Positions 1 to 7,711 of a DNA stretch of 11,531 nt are shown here, piece by piece; the stretch's first letter is position 1; every line of letters starts with the position of its first letter. The position numbers and the translations under genes were made by a program. The stretch covers positions 1-11,531 of the forward strand of contig DFGG01000030.1 of assembly GCA_002371695.1 (NCBI GenBank), read 5' to 3'. This DNA is from a bacterium UBA3756 (GTDB lineage: Bacteria; Bacteroidota; Bacteroidia; Bacteroidales; Bacteroidaceae). The notes below the pieces were generated by a model. The model worked only from the letters and a program-made list of their open reading frames with translations. It was not told where the DNA came from and did no database searches.

Positions 1-771
1 TGGGGCTGGCGCTGGATGTTCTGGGCAGAGACGCTGCCTGCAGCCCTGTTCCTGCTGATGAGCTTCTTCATCCCCGAGAGCCCCGTATTTCTCAGGATGA
101 AGTCTGAAGCGCCGCAGCATTCGGGAGGCGAGGCAGGTCTTCGGGATCTGCGGGAGGCGAAGTACAGCCGTGTGCTGCTCCTGGGCCTCGTCATTGCCGT
201 GTTCCAGCAGTGGTGTGGCACGAACGTCATCTTCAACTATGCCCAGGAGATATTCGTTGGTGCCGGATTTGATGTCGACGGGATGTTCATCAATATCGTC
301 ATTACAGGCATTGCCAACGTAGTCTTCACTTTTGCAGCCCTCTATACAATCGAAAGGTGGGGGCGCCGCACGCTGATGCTTATAGGAGCAGGAGGTCTGG
401 GACTGATCTATCTGACCCTCGGCACTTGTTATTTCCTGGGACTAACGGGTTTTGCGATGGTAGCTCTCGTAGTGGCAGCCATCTCAGTCTACGCCATGAC
501 CCTGGGGCCAGTCACCTGGACGCTCTTGGCCGAGATATTCCCCCACCGCATCCGAGGCATCGCAATGGCTACGTGTACCTTTGCCCTCTGGGTGGGGTGC
601 TGCACACTGACCTTCTCGTTCCCCTCGATGAATGCAGCTTTGGGCAGCAGCGGTACATTCTGGATATATAGCGGCATCTGCCTCTGTGCCTTCATCTTCC
701 TGTGGCACCGTTGTCCGGAGACAAAAGGCAAGAGCCTTGAACAACTGGAAAAAGAACTAATAAAGCAATAA
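1..771 (+). CDS. Sugar porter family MFS transporter, C-terminal part (5' end outside window)
   Basis: This is the C-terminal portion of a sugar:proton symporter of the major facilitator superfamily, XylE/GLUT-like, in the inner membrane. The frame is open from base 1 (WGWRW precedes the first internal Met at 16), so the true start lies upstream. Family signatures seen in order are GWRWMF, PESPVFL (the PESPRWL position), QQWCGTN in helix 7, RWGRR, GPVTWTLLAEIFPHRIRG in helix 10 and its loop, and the terminal PETKGKSLEQLE. The sugar-contacting QQ, the N of GTN and the W of GPVTW match the residues known from XylE. The glutamine that contacts sugar in XylE helix 11 (AQW) appears here as leucine (ALW), by recalled alignment. 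The cytoplasmic link between PESP and helix 7 is short, about 24 residues. The exact sugar cannot be told. It lies 5 nt before the DUF5107/TPR gene and is probably co-transcribed with it. Confidence 0.95.
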   Translation, partial: WGWRWMFWAETLPAALFLLMSFFIPESPVFLRMKSEAPQHSGGEAGLRDLREAKYSRVLLLGLVIAVFQQWCGTNVIFNYAQEIFVGAGFDVDGMFINIVITGIANVVFTFAALYTIERWGRRTLMLIGAGGLGLIYLTLGTCYFLGLTGFAMVALVVAAISVYAMTLGPVTWTLLAEIFPHRIRGIAMATCTFALWVGCCTLTFSFPSMNAALGSSGTFWIYSGICLCAFIFLWHRCPETKGKSLEQLEKELIKQ

Positions 772-776
772 ACAAT

Positions 777-3700
777 ATGGTAAAAGCATGGAGAGAGTTG
801 GTCACCATCCCAACCTATGAGATCGGGAAACCAGAAAAAAGTCCAATGTTCCTTGAGAAACGCGTCTATCAGGGTTCCTCTGGTGTGGTTTACCCGTACC
901 CTGTCGTCGAGAGCATCTCTGACAAGAAGGTCGACAAGGAGTGGAAAGCAGTCTATCTGGAGAATGAATATATCAAGGTAATGATACTGCCAGAACTGGG
1001 TGGGCGCATCCAGATGGCCTACGATAAGATCAAGCAGCGACACTTCGTCTACTACAACCACGTCATCAAGCCTGCCCTCGTGGGGCTGACGGGGCCTTGG
1101 ATCAGCGGAGGCATCGAGTTCAACTGGCCTCAGCACCACCGTCCGAGCACCTATCAGCCCGTAGACTGCGACATTGTGGAGAACGAGGACGGGTCGGTGA
1201 CGGTATGGGTGAACGAGATGGAGCAGATGTTCCACCAGAAGGGAATGGCAGGCTTCACCCTGCACCCCGGTTGTGCCTACCTGGAAATCAAGGGGCGCGT
1301 CAGCAACCGTACGAACCTGCCTCAGACCTTCCTGTGGTGGGCCAATCCTGCCGTAGAGGTCAACGACCAGTACCAGAGCGTCTTCCCACCCGATGTCAAT
1401 GCCGTATTCGACCACGGCAAGCGCGCCGTTTCATCGTTCCCCATCGCCACGGGAACCTATTACAAGATGGACTACTCAGCCGGTGTGGACATATCCAACT
1501 ACAAGAACATCAAGGTGCCGACGAGCTATATGGCCGTTAACTCCAAGTACAACTTCGAGGGCGGCTACGAGAACGACACCGAGGCAGGCATGCTCCACGT
1601 GGCCTCCCACCATCTCTCGCCCGGTAAGAAGCAGTGGACATGGGGCAACGGCGACTTCGGTCGTGCCTGGGACCGTAACCTGACCGACGAGGCCACGGCC
1701 GAGGAGCGCTCCAAGCATGGCATCGGCGGCGGCTTCCGGCCCTACATAGAACTGATGGCAGGGGTATATACCGAGAACCAACCCGACTTCACCTGGCTGA
1801 TGCCCTACGAGGAGAAGCAGTTCACCCAGTACTTCATGCCCTACCGCGAGATTGGCATCGTAAAGCAGGCATCGAAAGACTTCATCATGAACATCGAGGA
1901 AGCCGGCGATAGCAAGGTACGCTTCAAGGTGATGGGCACCTCGAGGCAGACGGTGAGAATCACGCTCGACGGCGAAGAGGGACAGACATATTATAATAAG
2001 GTGGTGACGCTGTCGCCCGAGACGATACTCGACGAGACGATCGACACAGGCGAGGAGGCCCTGAGCGACCTCCAACTGGCCATCGACCATGCAGAGCAAC
2101 CGCGCAGTTTCCCGCTTTTGGAGTGGCATGCCGAACCCGACGAGATACGCCCGATTCCCGATGCGGCCGAGGCGCCCCTCCCGCCACAGGACACGAAGAC
2201 CATCGACCAGCTCTATCTGACGGGGCTCCACCTGGAGCAGTACCGCCACGCCACATGGTCGGCACTCGACTATTACGAAGAGGCACTCCGACGCGACCCA
2301 CTCGACTATCGCTGCAACACCCAGACGGGCCTCTGGTATCTGCGCCGAGCACGTTTCGACAAGGCCCTGAAATACCTGCAGACGGCAGTCAAGGTACTCA
2401 AGAAGCGCAATCCCAATCCCTACGACGGTGAGCCTCAGTTCTATCTGGGCATTGCCTTCAAATTCTTAGGCAAGATAGAGTCGGCCTACAAATGCTTCTG
2501 GAAGGCTTCATGGAACAAGGCCTGGGCAGACGCCGCCTATTTCGAAGCTGCCTGCATCAGCATAGCCGACGAGCGATGGGAGGATGCCCTCGACGAACTG
2601 GAGCGCTCGCTCATCAGCAACAGCCGCAACCACCAGGCCCGTGCCATGAAGGCCGTTGTGCTCCGCAAGCTGGGACGCACCGACGAGGCCCTGGCCTGGA
2701 TACGGGAGTCGTACAAGACAGACCCCTTCAACTATGTCTGCATGGTGGAGGAGCACCTGCTCTCCGGCAGCGAGGAGCCGCTGGAGCGCATGGCTACCCT
2801 GATGCACGGCAATATATACAACTACCACGAGACGGCACTCGACTATGCCCATGCCGAACTCTCCGAGGAGGTGAAGCTCGTGCTCAAGTATGCCATCGAC
2901 AAGGGTGTCAAGCCTACGCCACTCACCTATTACTACCTCGCCTTCTATGGCTCGCTTTTCGACCTGCGCTATCTGAAGAAGGCAGCAGAGGCCGATCCCG
3001 CCTACTGCTTCCCCAACCGTCTGGAGGATGCCCACATGCTACACTCATTCGAACTACTGCCCATCGTTCCAGACGGTCACGCGCCCTACTATCTCGGCTG
3101 TCTCTACTACGACAAGCGGCAGTACGACCTCGCCGTGAAGTATTGGGAGCAGGCCACCAAGGCAGCGCCCGACTTCCCCACAGCCTGGCGCTGCCTGGCG
3201 CTGGCACGCTTCAATAAGCAGGACCGTCGGGAGGAGGCACTCGAATGCATGGAGAAAGCCTTCCATCTGGACGAGACCGACAGCCGTATGCTCATGGAGC
3301 TCGACCAGCTCTACAAGCGGTTGCAGAAGCCCCATGCCGAGCGACTGGCCTTCATGCAGCAGTATCCGCAGCTGATAGCCCAGCGCGACGACCTGGTGCT
3401 TGAGGAGATCACCCTCCTTAATCAGCTGGGGCGACATGAGGAGGCCATGCAGAAGCTCGACGCCCACCGGTTCCATCCCTGGGAGGGTGGCGAAGGCAAG
3501 GTGTCGGGCCAATACCAAGTGTGCCGCATCGAGCTGGCCAAGAAGGCTATCGCCGACAGACACTATGAAGAGGCCATCCGTCTGCTCAACGAGTGTCTCG
3601 ACTATCCTCCACATCTGGGAGAAGGCAAGCTCTACGGTGCCCAGGAGAACGACTTCTACTACTATCTGGGCTGTGCCTACGATGCCCTGGGGCAGAAGGA

Positions 3701-4106
3701 TACGGCACGCGACTGCTGGGAGAAGGCGACTCTGGGACCACAAGAGCCTGCTGCCGCCATGTACTACAACGATGCCAAGCCCGGCAAGATATACTATCAG
3801 GGACTGGCCCTGCAGAAACTCGGGCGCACCGGCGAGGCCAACGGCCGTTTCTACCGTCTGATAAACTACGGCAGGCAGCATATCTTCGAGCCACAGGTCA
3901 TGGACTACTTCGCCGTCTCGCTGCCAGACCTGCTCATCTGGGACGACAGCCTCGACACGAAAAACCGCATCCACTGCCTCTATATGCTGGCCCTGGGCTA
4001 TCGCGGACTGGGCGACAAAGAGCGCAGTGAGCACTACCTCAGCGAGGTGGAGAAGCTTGACATCAACCACTACGGCATCCAGGAGCTGCGCTCCGAAGAC
4101 ATCTGA
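777..4106 (+). CDS. DUF5107 domain protein with C-terminal tetratricopeptide repeats
   Basis: This is a large cytoplasmic protein of 1109 residues with no signal peptide and no membrane segment. Residues about 20-365 match the DUF5107 family as I know it: LPELGGRIQMAYDK (71-84) and GPWISGGIEFNWPQHH (106-121) are its typical signatures. They resemble the beta-supersandwich of aldose-1-epimerase-like and carbohydrate-active proteins. A beta-rich link (about 365-460) follows, then a proline-rich hinge (about 455-472). The rest is helical TPR: LDYYEEALRRDP near 497, WEDALDELERSL near 601, YDLAVKYWEQATKAAPDF near 783, REEALECMEKAFHLD near 818, and further repeats to about 1090. ATG at 777 is chosen because it lies 5 nt after the transporter stop, and no better start is seen. 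The enzymatic or binding role is unknown. Its place behind a sugar porter suggests sugar or glycoside handling, with the TPR part as a protein-binding scaffold; both are inferences. Confidence 0.9.
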   Translation: MVKAWRELVTIPTYEIGKPEKSPMFLEKRVYQGSSGVVYPYPVVESISDKKVDKEWKAVYLENEYIKVMILPELGGRIQMAYDKIKQRHFVYYNHVIKPALVGLTGPWISGGIEFNWPQHHRPSTYQPVDCDIVENEDGSVTVWVNEMEQMFHQKGMAGFTLHPGCAYLEIKGRVSNRTNLPQTFLWWANPAVEVNDQYQSVFPPDVNAVFDHGKRAVSSFPIATGTYYKMDYSAGVDISNYKNIKVPTSYMAVNSKYNFEGGYENDTEAGMLHVASHHLSPGKKQWTWGNGDFGRAWDRNLTDEATAEERSKHGIGGGFRPYIELMAGVYTENQPDFTWLMPYEEKQFTQYFMPYREIGIVKQASKDFIMNIEEAGDSKVRFKVMGTSRQTVRITLDGEEGQTYYNKVVTLSPETILDETIDTGEEALSDLQLAIDHAEQPRSFPLLEWHAEPDEIRPIPDAAEAPLPPQDTKTIDQLYLTGLHLEQYRHATWSALDYYEEALRRDPLDYRCNTQTGLWYLRRARFDKALKYLQTAVKVLKKRNPNPYDGEPQFYLGIAFKFLGKIESAYKCFWKASWNKAWADAAYFEAACISIADERWEDALDELERSLISNSRNHQARAMKAVVLRKLGRTDEALAWIRESYKTDPFNYVCMVEEHLLSGSEEPLERMATLMHGNIYNYHETALDYAHAELSEEVKLVLKYAIDKGVKPTPLTYYYLAFYGSLFDLRYLKKAAEADPAYCFPNRLEDAHMLHSFELLPIVPDGHAPYYLGCLYYDKRQYDLAVKYWEQATKAAPDFPTAWRCLALARFNKQDRREEALECMEKAFHLDETDSRMLMELDQLYKRLQKPHAERLAFMQQYPQLIAQRDDLVLEEITLLNQLGRHEEAMQKLDAHRFHPWEGGEGKVSGQYQVCRIELAKKAIADRHYEEAIRLLNECLDYPPHLGEGKLYGAQENDFYYYLGCAYDALGQKDTARDCWEKATLGPQEPAAAMYYNDAKPGKIYYQGLALQKLGRTGEANGRFYRLINYGRQHIFEPQVMDYFAVSLPDLLIWDDSLDTKNRIHCLYMLALGYRGLGDKERSEHYLSEVEKLDINHYGIQELRSEDI

Positions 4107-5002
4107 TGGAGCAGGACATCGGCCGTCGATACGAGCGCTACCTGAAGCTGCAGCGCAACATGTCGGGCAATACGCTCGACGCCTATCGCCGCGACCTCCG
4201 CAAACTGCTCCACTACCTGGAGCAGGAGCGGAAGGACGTCCGCGAGGTGACGCTCGACGACCTGGAGCACTTCTCCGCCACCCTCCACGACATAGGCATC
4301 GGCCCCCGCTCGCAGTGCCGGATACTGAGCGGCGTGAGGAGTTTCTTCCGCTTCCTGCAGCTCGACGGCTACCGGGAAGACGACCCGACGGAACTGCTGG
4401 AGTCGCCACAGATAGGTGACCATCTGCCGGAGGTATTGTCGACGCAAGAGGTAGACCAGCTGGAGGAGTCGATAGACCTCTCGAAGTGGGAAGGCCACCG
4501 CAATCGCGCCATCATCGAGGTACTCTTCTCCTGCGGACTGCGGGTAAACGAGCTCGTCAATCTGAAGCTCTCCGACCTCTATATCGACGAGGAGTTCGTC
4601 CGTGTGCTCGGCAAGGGCTCGAAGGAACGCCTGGTACCCATCTCGAAGAAAGCCATCCGCGAGCTGAACTATTGGTTCAACGACCGCAAGCAGATGAAGA
4701 TCAAGCCTGGTGAGGAAGACTACGTATTCCTGAACCGTCGCGGCGCCCACCTGACTCGCGTGATGATCCTCATCATGATCAAGCAGCAAGCCAAGGAAGC
4801 AGGCATTCAGAAAACCATCTCGCCCCACACCCTGCGCCACTCCTTCGCCACGGCCCTGCTCGAAGGGGGCGCAGACCTGCGTGTCATCCAGGCCCTCCTG
4901 GGCCACGAGAGCATCGGCACCACCGAGATCTATACCCACATCGACACATCTACCCTACGCCGCGAGATACTGGAGCACCACCCAAGGAACATGAAGCATT
5001 GA
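4106..5002 (+). CDS. xerD: Tyrosine recombinase XerD-like
   Basis: This is a site-specific tyrosine recombinase of 298 residues, the same length as E. coli XerD. With XerC it would resolve chromosome dimers at dif, normally under FtsK control. The N-terminal SAM-like DNA-binding domain (1-100) carries NTLDAYRRDL (22-31), as in XerD. The catalytic set is complete: R146 (CGLRVNEL), K170 (GKGSKERLVP), H241 and R244 (HTLRHSFAT), H267 (LLGHESIGTT) and nucleophile Y276 (EIYTH). The HHPR near the C-terminus also favours XerD over XerC. The ATG overlaps the TGA of the preceding gene by one base (TGATG, 4104-4108), which points to translational coupling and fixes the start. Full length, standard spacing and no adjacent att-like sites argue for a housekeeping gene and against a phage integrase. 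The XerC/XerD choice is less certain than the family. Confidence 0.93.
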   Translation: MEQDIGRRYERYLKLQRNMSGNTLDAYRRDLRKLLHYLEQERKDVREVTLDDLEHFSATLHDIGIGPRSQCRILSGVRSFFRFLQLDGYREDDPTELLESPQIGDHLPEVLSTQEVDQLEESIDLSKWEGHRNRAIIEVLFSCGLRVNELVNLKLSDLYIDEEFVRVLGKGSKERLVPISKKAIRELNYWFNDRKQMKIKPGEEDYVFLNRRGAHLTRVMILIMIKQQAKEAGIQKTISPHTLRHSFATALLEGGADLRVIQALLGHESIGTTEIYTHIDTSTLRREILEHHPRNMKH

Positions 5003-5016
5003 CAGAAAGTCGGTTC

Positions 5017-5052
5017 ACGGCCCCCGCCACAAATATTGATGGCGGGGGCCGT
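5017..5052 (+). terminator. GC-rich hairpin after xerD, possible terminator
   Basis: Two perfect 13-nt arms, ACGGCCCCCGCCA (5017-5029) and TGGCGGGGGCCGT (5040-5052), flank a 10-nt AT-rich loop, 15 nt after the xerD stop. The stem is very stable and well placed to end the left operon. It is followed by AATCATTT and not by a true T-run, so it is an atypical intrinsic terminator. It also forms the first two units of the 22-bp array below, so the hairpin may be a by-product of that repeat. Confidence 0.45.
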
Positions 5053-5206
5053 AATCATTTGCGGCGGGAGCCGTAAATAATAACCACGGGAGGCGTGAAC
5101 GAGTTTAGACGGCACTCTCTCCCGGTTTAGTGCCTGCAAACTCCCAGTTTAGTGCCTGCCGACTCCCGGCCTGATACGCTCAAGTTTCCAGCCTCAGACC
5201 CGCCTT
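5021..5206. repeat. Array of degenerate 22-bp units in two opposed orientations
   Basis: GC-rich hexamers recur at exact 22-bp steps: CCCCCG at 5021, CGGGGG at 5043, CGGGAG at 5065 and CGGGAG at 5087. After a shift of 10 bp the reverse-complement form recurs at the same period: CTCCCG at 5119, CTCCCA at 5141, CTCCCG at 5163, and a weaker TTTCCA at 5185. GTTTAG recurs at 5103, 5125 and 5147, also 22 bp apart, so the second phase begins near 5097. The best pair, 5119-5140 and 5141-5162, is identical at 19 of 22 positions. Spacers in the left half are AT-rich. Because 22 is not a multiple of three, a conserved coding function is unlikely. The array could be a decayed minisatellite or a phased set of protein-binding sites; its function is unknown. 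Confidence 0.75.
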
Positions 5207-5228
5207 CTTCCAAAAAACAAACCAAAGA

Positions 5229-5260
5229 TTTGCAAGGTTAAGTATTTTTTTCTAACTTTG
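5229..5260 (+). promoter_or_regulatory. Bacteroidota-type promoter for the PP2C phosphatase gene
   Basis: A -33 element TTTG (5229-5232) and a perfect -7 element TAACTTTG (5253-5260, consensus TAnnTTTG) are separated by 20 bp, the usual spacing for the Bacteroidota primary sigma factor. The spacer holds a T7 run (5245-5251). Transcription would start around 5267, leaving a leader of roughly 20 nt before the ATG at 5287. No Shine-Dalgarno sequence is evident, as is usual in this phylum. Confidence 0.75.
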
Positions 5261-5286
5261 CAGCGTCAAAAACTATCAGCAACAAG

Positions 5287-7125
5287 ATGGAGGAGAAAAA
5301 GTACAACCGTTCGTTTGCTACAAGGCTGTCGCAATGGGTCATACTGGTGCTGCTCATCATGATGGGCGCCCTGTCAGTACTGGTGTACTATTTACAGGAG
5401 AGCATCGTGGTGGAACTCTGTGCCCTCAGCTTCCACGGCAGCATGAGAAGCACCGAGAAGAGCATCATCAACGTGATGTCGAACGTCAGCACAGCCGTGG
5501 ACAACAACGTCGCCGACATAGAGCGCCACCTGGGCCAGGCTGCAGAACTACGCACCATCGCGCAGCGCATCGAGACGCAGAACCCGCGCATCAGCAGATG
5601 CAGCATCAACTACGACCTGAAGGACGTCGCCCGCGACACGGCCTACTGGTCAAGCCCCTTCATCGACAGCATCGGCGCCAAGGCCCCCACGGTGGCCTAC
5701 AGGCATCCCCTGCGCAACAATCGGGCGGAGGTGGTGGCCATGCTGGAAGCCAACCTCTCGCTCGACTTCCTGTCCGAACTTCTGACCGAGCAGGACAGCA
5801 TTCTGGAGCAGGAAGCCTGGGTGGTGACGGACAAGAGTGTCGGCTTCCGCAGCTCTATCATACTGAACGACGGCACCCCACTGACCCATCGCGACCCGAG
5901 GCGCATCATGAAGGGCAACTTCTTCCAGCACATGAAGGACTACGAAGAGCAGGGGCTGGCCGAGAAAACCGTACAGGCGATGAAGGAGGGCCAGACAAGC
6001 CAGGGGGAGACGGAACGTGTGCTGCTGGTGAACCGCAAGCAGACCTACCTCTTCTATACCCCGGTGATAGGCACCGACTGGATACTCACCGTGGCGTGCC
6101 CCAGGACAAGCATCGACTACTTCGCCATGGCCACAGGCCTGTTGGTGCTGGTCATCATCTCCTTCGTGGTGCTCATCACCTTCCTGGTGTGCTACCTCAC
6201 CATCAAGCGCGGCACCAGGCCCCTGAAACTGCTGGCCACCACGGCCGACCGGGTGGCGCAGGGACAGTTTGACACGCCACTGCCATCGCTGAAGCACCGC
6301 GACGAGATATGCCAGCTGCGTGACTCGTTTGAGAACATGCAGAGCTCGCTGACCGAATACGTGGAGGAGCTGAAGTCCACCACCGCCGCCAAGGCCTCCA
6401 TCGAGAACGAGCTGAAGATAGCCCACGACATACAGATGTCGATGCTGCCCAAGACCTATCCAGCCTTCCCTGAGCGTACGGACATCGACATCTACGGCCA
6501 GGTGAATCCCGCCAAGGCCGTAGGCGGCGACCTCTACGACTTCTTCATCCGCGACTCACGGCTGTTCTTCTGCATCGGCGACGTGTCGGGCAAGGGCGTT
6601 CCGGCCTCGCTGGTGATGGCCGTCACCCGCTCGCTGTTCCGCAACATCGCTGCCCATACGGCAGAGCCCCAAAAGATGGTGACGGGCATCAACGAGTCGC
6701 TCAGCAGCAACAATGATACCGGCATGTTCGTCACACTCTTCGTTGGCGCGCTCGACCTAACGACAGGACAGCTGGACTACTCGAATGCCGGCCACGACAT
6801 ACCGCTGCTCATCGCCGACGGCGAGGTGAGCGTGCTGGACTGCGACCCCAACATCCCCGCAGGCGTACTGCCGGGATGGAGCTTCACCCTGCAGCACATA
6901 CAGCTCAAGACGGGCGACACCCTCTTCCTCTACACCGACGGGCTGAACGAGGCCGAGAACGCCAACCACGGGCAGTTCGGCCTCGAAACCATCATCCAGA
7001 CGGCCAGGGCGGCAAGCCCACGGCCCGAAGAACTCATCGGCGCCATGACGCAGGCCGTAGAGCAATTCGTCAACCATGCCGAGCAGAGCGACGATCTGAC
7101 GATGCTCGCCATACAGAAGAAATAA
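5287..7125 (+). CDS. Membrane-bound Cache-HAMP-PP2C (SpoIIE/RsbU-type) serine phosphatase
   Basis: This 612-residue protein is a signal-responsive phosphatase of the kind that usually dephosphorylates an STAS anti-sigma-factor antagonist or a related partner. The order is membrane helix 1 (about 17-36), a periplasmic sensor (about 37-275), membrane helix 2 (about 279-302), HAMP (about 302-355, with P312), a coiled linker ending in DIQMSMLPKTYP (381-392), and a PP2C domain (about 395-612). The sensor shows double-Cache features: YWSSPFIDS, and YTPVIGTDWILTV just before helix 2. The PP2C metal-site motifs are all present: GGDLYD (D415, D418), GDVSGKG (D432), NAGHD, YTDG (D551) and SDDLT (D602, D603). 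It should therefore be active. It has its own promoter and is followed after 20 nt by a small membrane protein gene. No STAS protein, anti-sigma kinase or sigma factor lies in the window, so the target and ligand are unknown. Confidence 0.93.
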   Translation: MEEKKYNRSFATRLSQWVILVLLIMMGALSVLVYYLQESIVVELCALSFHGSMRSTEKSIINVMSNVSTAVDNNVADIERHLGQAAELRTIAQRIETQNPRISRCSINYDLKDVARDTAYWSSPFIDSIGAKAPTVAYRHPLRNNRAEVVAMLEANLSLDFLSELLTEQDSILEQEAWVVTDKSVGFRSSIILNDGTPLTHRDPRRIMKGNFFQHMKDYEEQGLAEKTVQAMKEGQTSQGETERVLLVNRKQTYLFYTPVIGTDWILTVACPRTSIDYFAMATGLLVLVIISFVVLITFLVCYLTIKRGTRPLKLLATTADRVAQGQFDTPLPSLKHRDEICQLRDSFENMQSSLTEYVEELKSTTAAKASIENELKIAHDIQMSMLPKTYPAFPERTDIDIYGQVNPAKAVGGDLYDFFIRDSRLFFCIGDVSGKGVPASLVMAVTRSLFRNIAAHTAEPQKMVTGINESLSSNNDTGMFVTLFVGALDLTTGQLDYSNAGHDIPLLIADGEVSVLDCDPNIPAGVLPGWSFTLQHIQLKTGDTLFLYTDGLNEAENANHGQFGLETIIQTARAASPRPEELIGAMTQAVEQFVNHAEQSDDLTMLAIQKK

Positions 7126-7145
7126 GAACCCAAAAGACAGAAGAG

Positions 7146-7700
7146 ATGGCAGAAGATATTAATACGAATGAAGTGCTGGCGCTGACGTTAGGAACACTCC
7201 TGATCATCTACGCCTCGGTAGTGATTCCAGTGTACGGATACTATCGCCGACGGCTGAAGGGCCTGGCCTTGGGATGCCTGCTGCAGCCCGTGGCCTGTGG
7301 CATAGTCATTGTACTGCTCTTCGGGGGGCTCGGCGTCATGTCCGACTACCGCATCAACAAGGAACGCAAGGCGGCCATGGTGACCGTCAGGAGCACTGAG
7401 GCAGGCACCTACGGCACCGACACCATCACCTGGCATCTGAAGCCCGACGAGGAGTGCCTCGTGGACTATAAGATACACAAGAAACAAGAGTATGACAGCG
7501 AAGACAGCCTCTATGTAGACGACGAGACCGACCGTTTCGACATCATCCGGCTCGACAGCCTCAAGAATGCCGTCTGCGTGGATGACCGGCTCATCGTGCG
7601 TTTCGACCTGAAGAATCAGAAGGTTACAGCCACCGACTTCGACACGCCTGTAGAGGTCGTCAGCGTGGACTGGGAGAAGGTGAAGGCATTTTTTCCTTAG
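7146..7700 (+). CDS. Uncharacterised protein with two membrane segments
   Basis: I do not recognise this family. The 184-residue product has two hydrophobic helices, about 9-31 and 39-64, joined by a short basic turn (YYRRRLK, 32-38). A mostly acidic, beta-prone soluble domain follows (about 75-184). The basic turn suggests both ends face the periplasm, but another basic patch after helix 2 (RINKERK, 69-75) makes the topology uncertain. The start at 7146 (MAEDINTNEV) is chosen because it lies 20 nt after the phosphatase stop and directly before the hydrophobic stretch; the same frame is open further upstream only as an overlap with the phosphatase gene. Spacing suggests co-transcription with the phosphatase, so it may work with it, but the sequence alone does not show this. 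Confidence 0.8.
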   Translation: MAEDINTNEVLALTLGTLLIIYASVVIPVYGYYRRRLKGLALGCLLQPVACGIVIVLLFGGLGVMSDYRINKERKAAMVTVRSTEAGTYGTDTITWHLKPDEECLVDYKIHKKQEYDSEDSLYVDDETDRFDIIRLDSLKNAVCVDDRLIVRFDLKNQKVTATDFDTPVEVVSVDWEKVKAFFP

Positions 7701-7711
7701 GAAAGATGTAG

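Noticed and set aside
489..1415. A 308-codon minus-strand open frame over the transporter/DUF5107 junction
   Set aside because: Both plus-strand genes are confirmed by family motifs, and the antisense product resembles nothing and has no promoter or start context.
3054..4409. A 451-codon open frame on the minus strand across the TPR region and the xerD start
   Set aside because: It lies opposite two well-supported genes, is low in complexity and rich in V, L, G and R, and has no recognisable motif. It is a shadow of GC-rich codon use.
4106..5002. Phage or transposon integrase marking a mobile element
   Set aside because: Length, N-terminal NTLDAYRRDL and near-terminal HHPR match chromosomal XerD. 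No direct repeats, tRNA gene or phage genes flank it, and composition matches the neighbours.
4930..5139. A small minus-strand protein covering the intergenic repeats
   Set aside because: It runs into xerD, and the 22-bp period shifts frame at each unit, so no repeated peptide results. No start signal is seen.
5021..5206. CRISPR array
   Set aside because: The units are contiguous at a 22-bp period with degenerate sequence, have no unique spacers of about 30 bp between identical repeats, change orientation midway, and no cas gene is present.
6876..7145. Longer N-terminus for the two-helix membrane protein
   Set aside because: The upstream extension overlaps the conserved PP2C domain in another frame and encodes a low-complexity R, H and G-rich peptide, so the start at 7146 is preferred.
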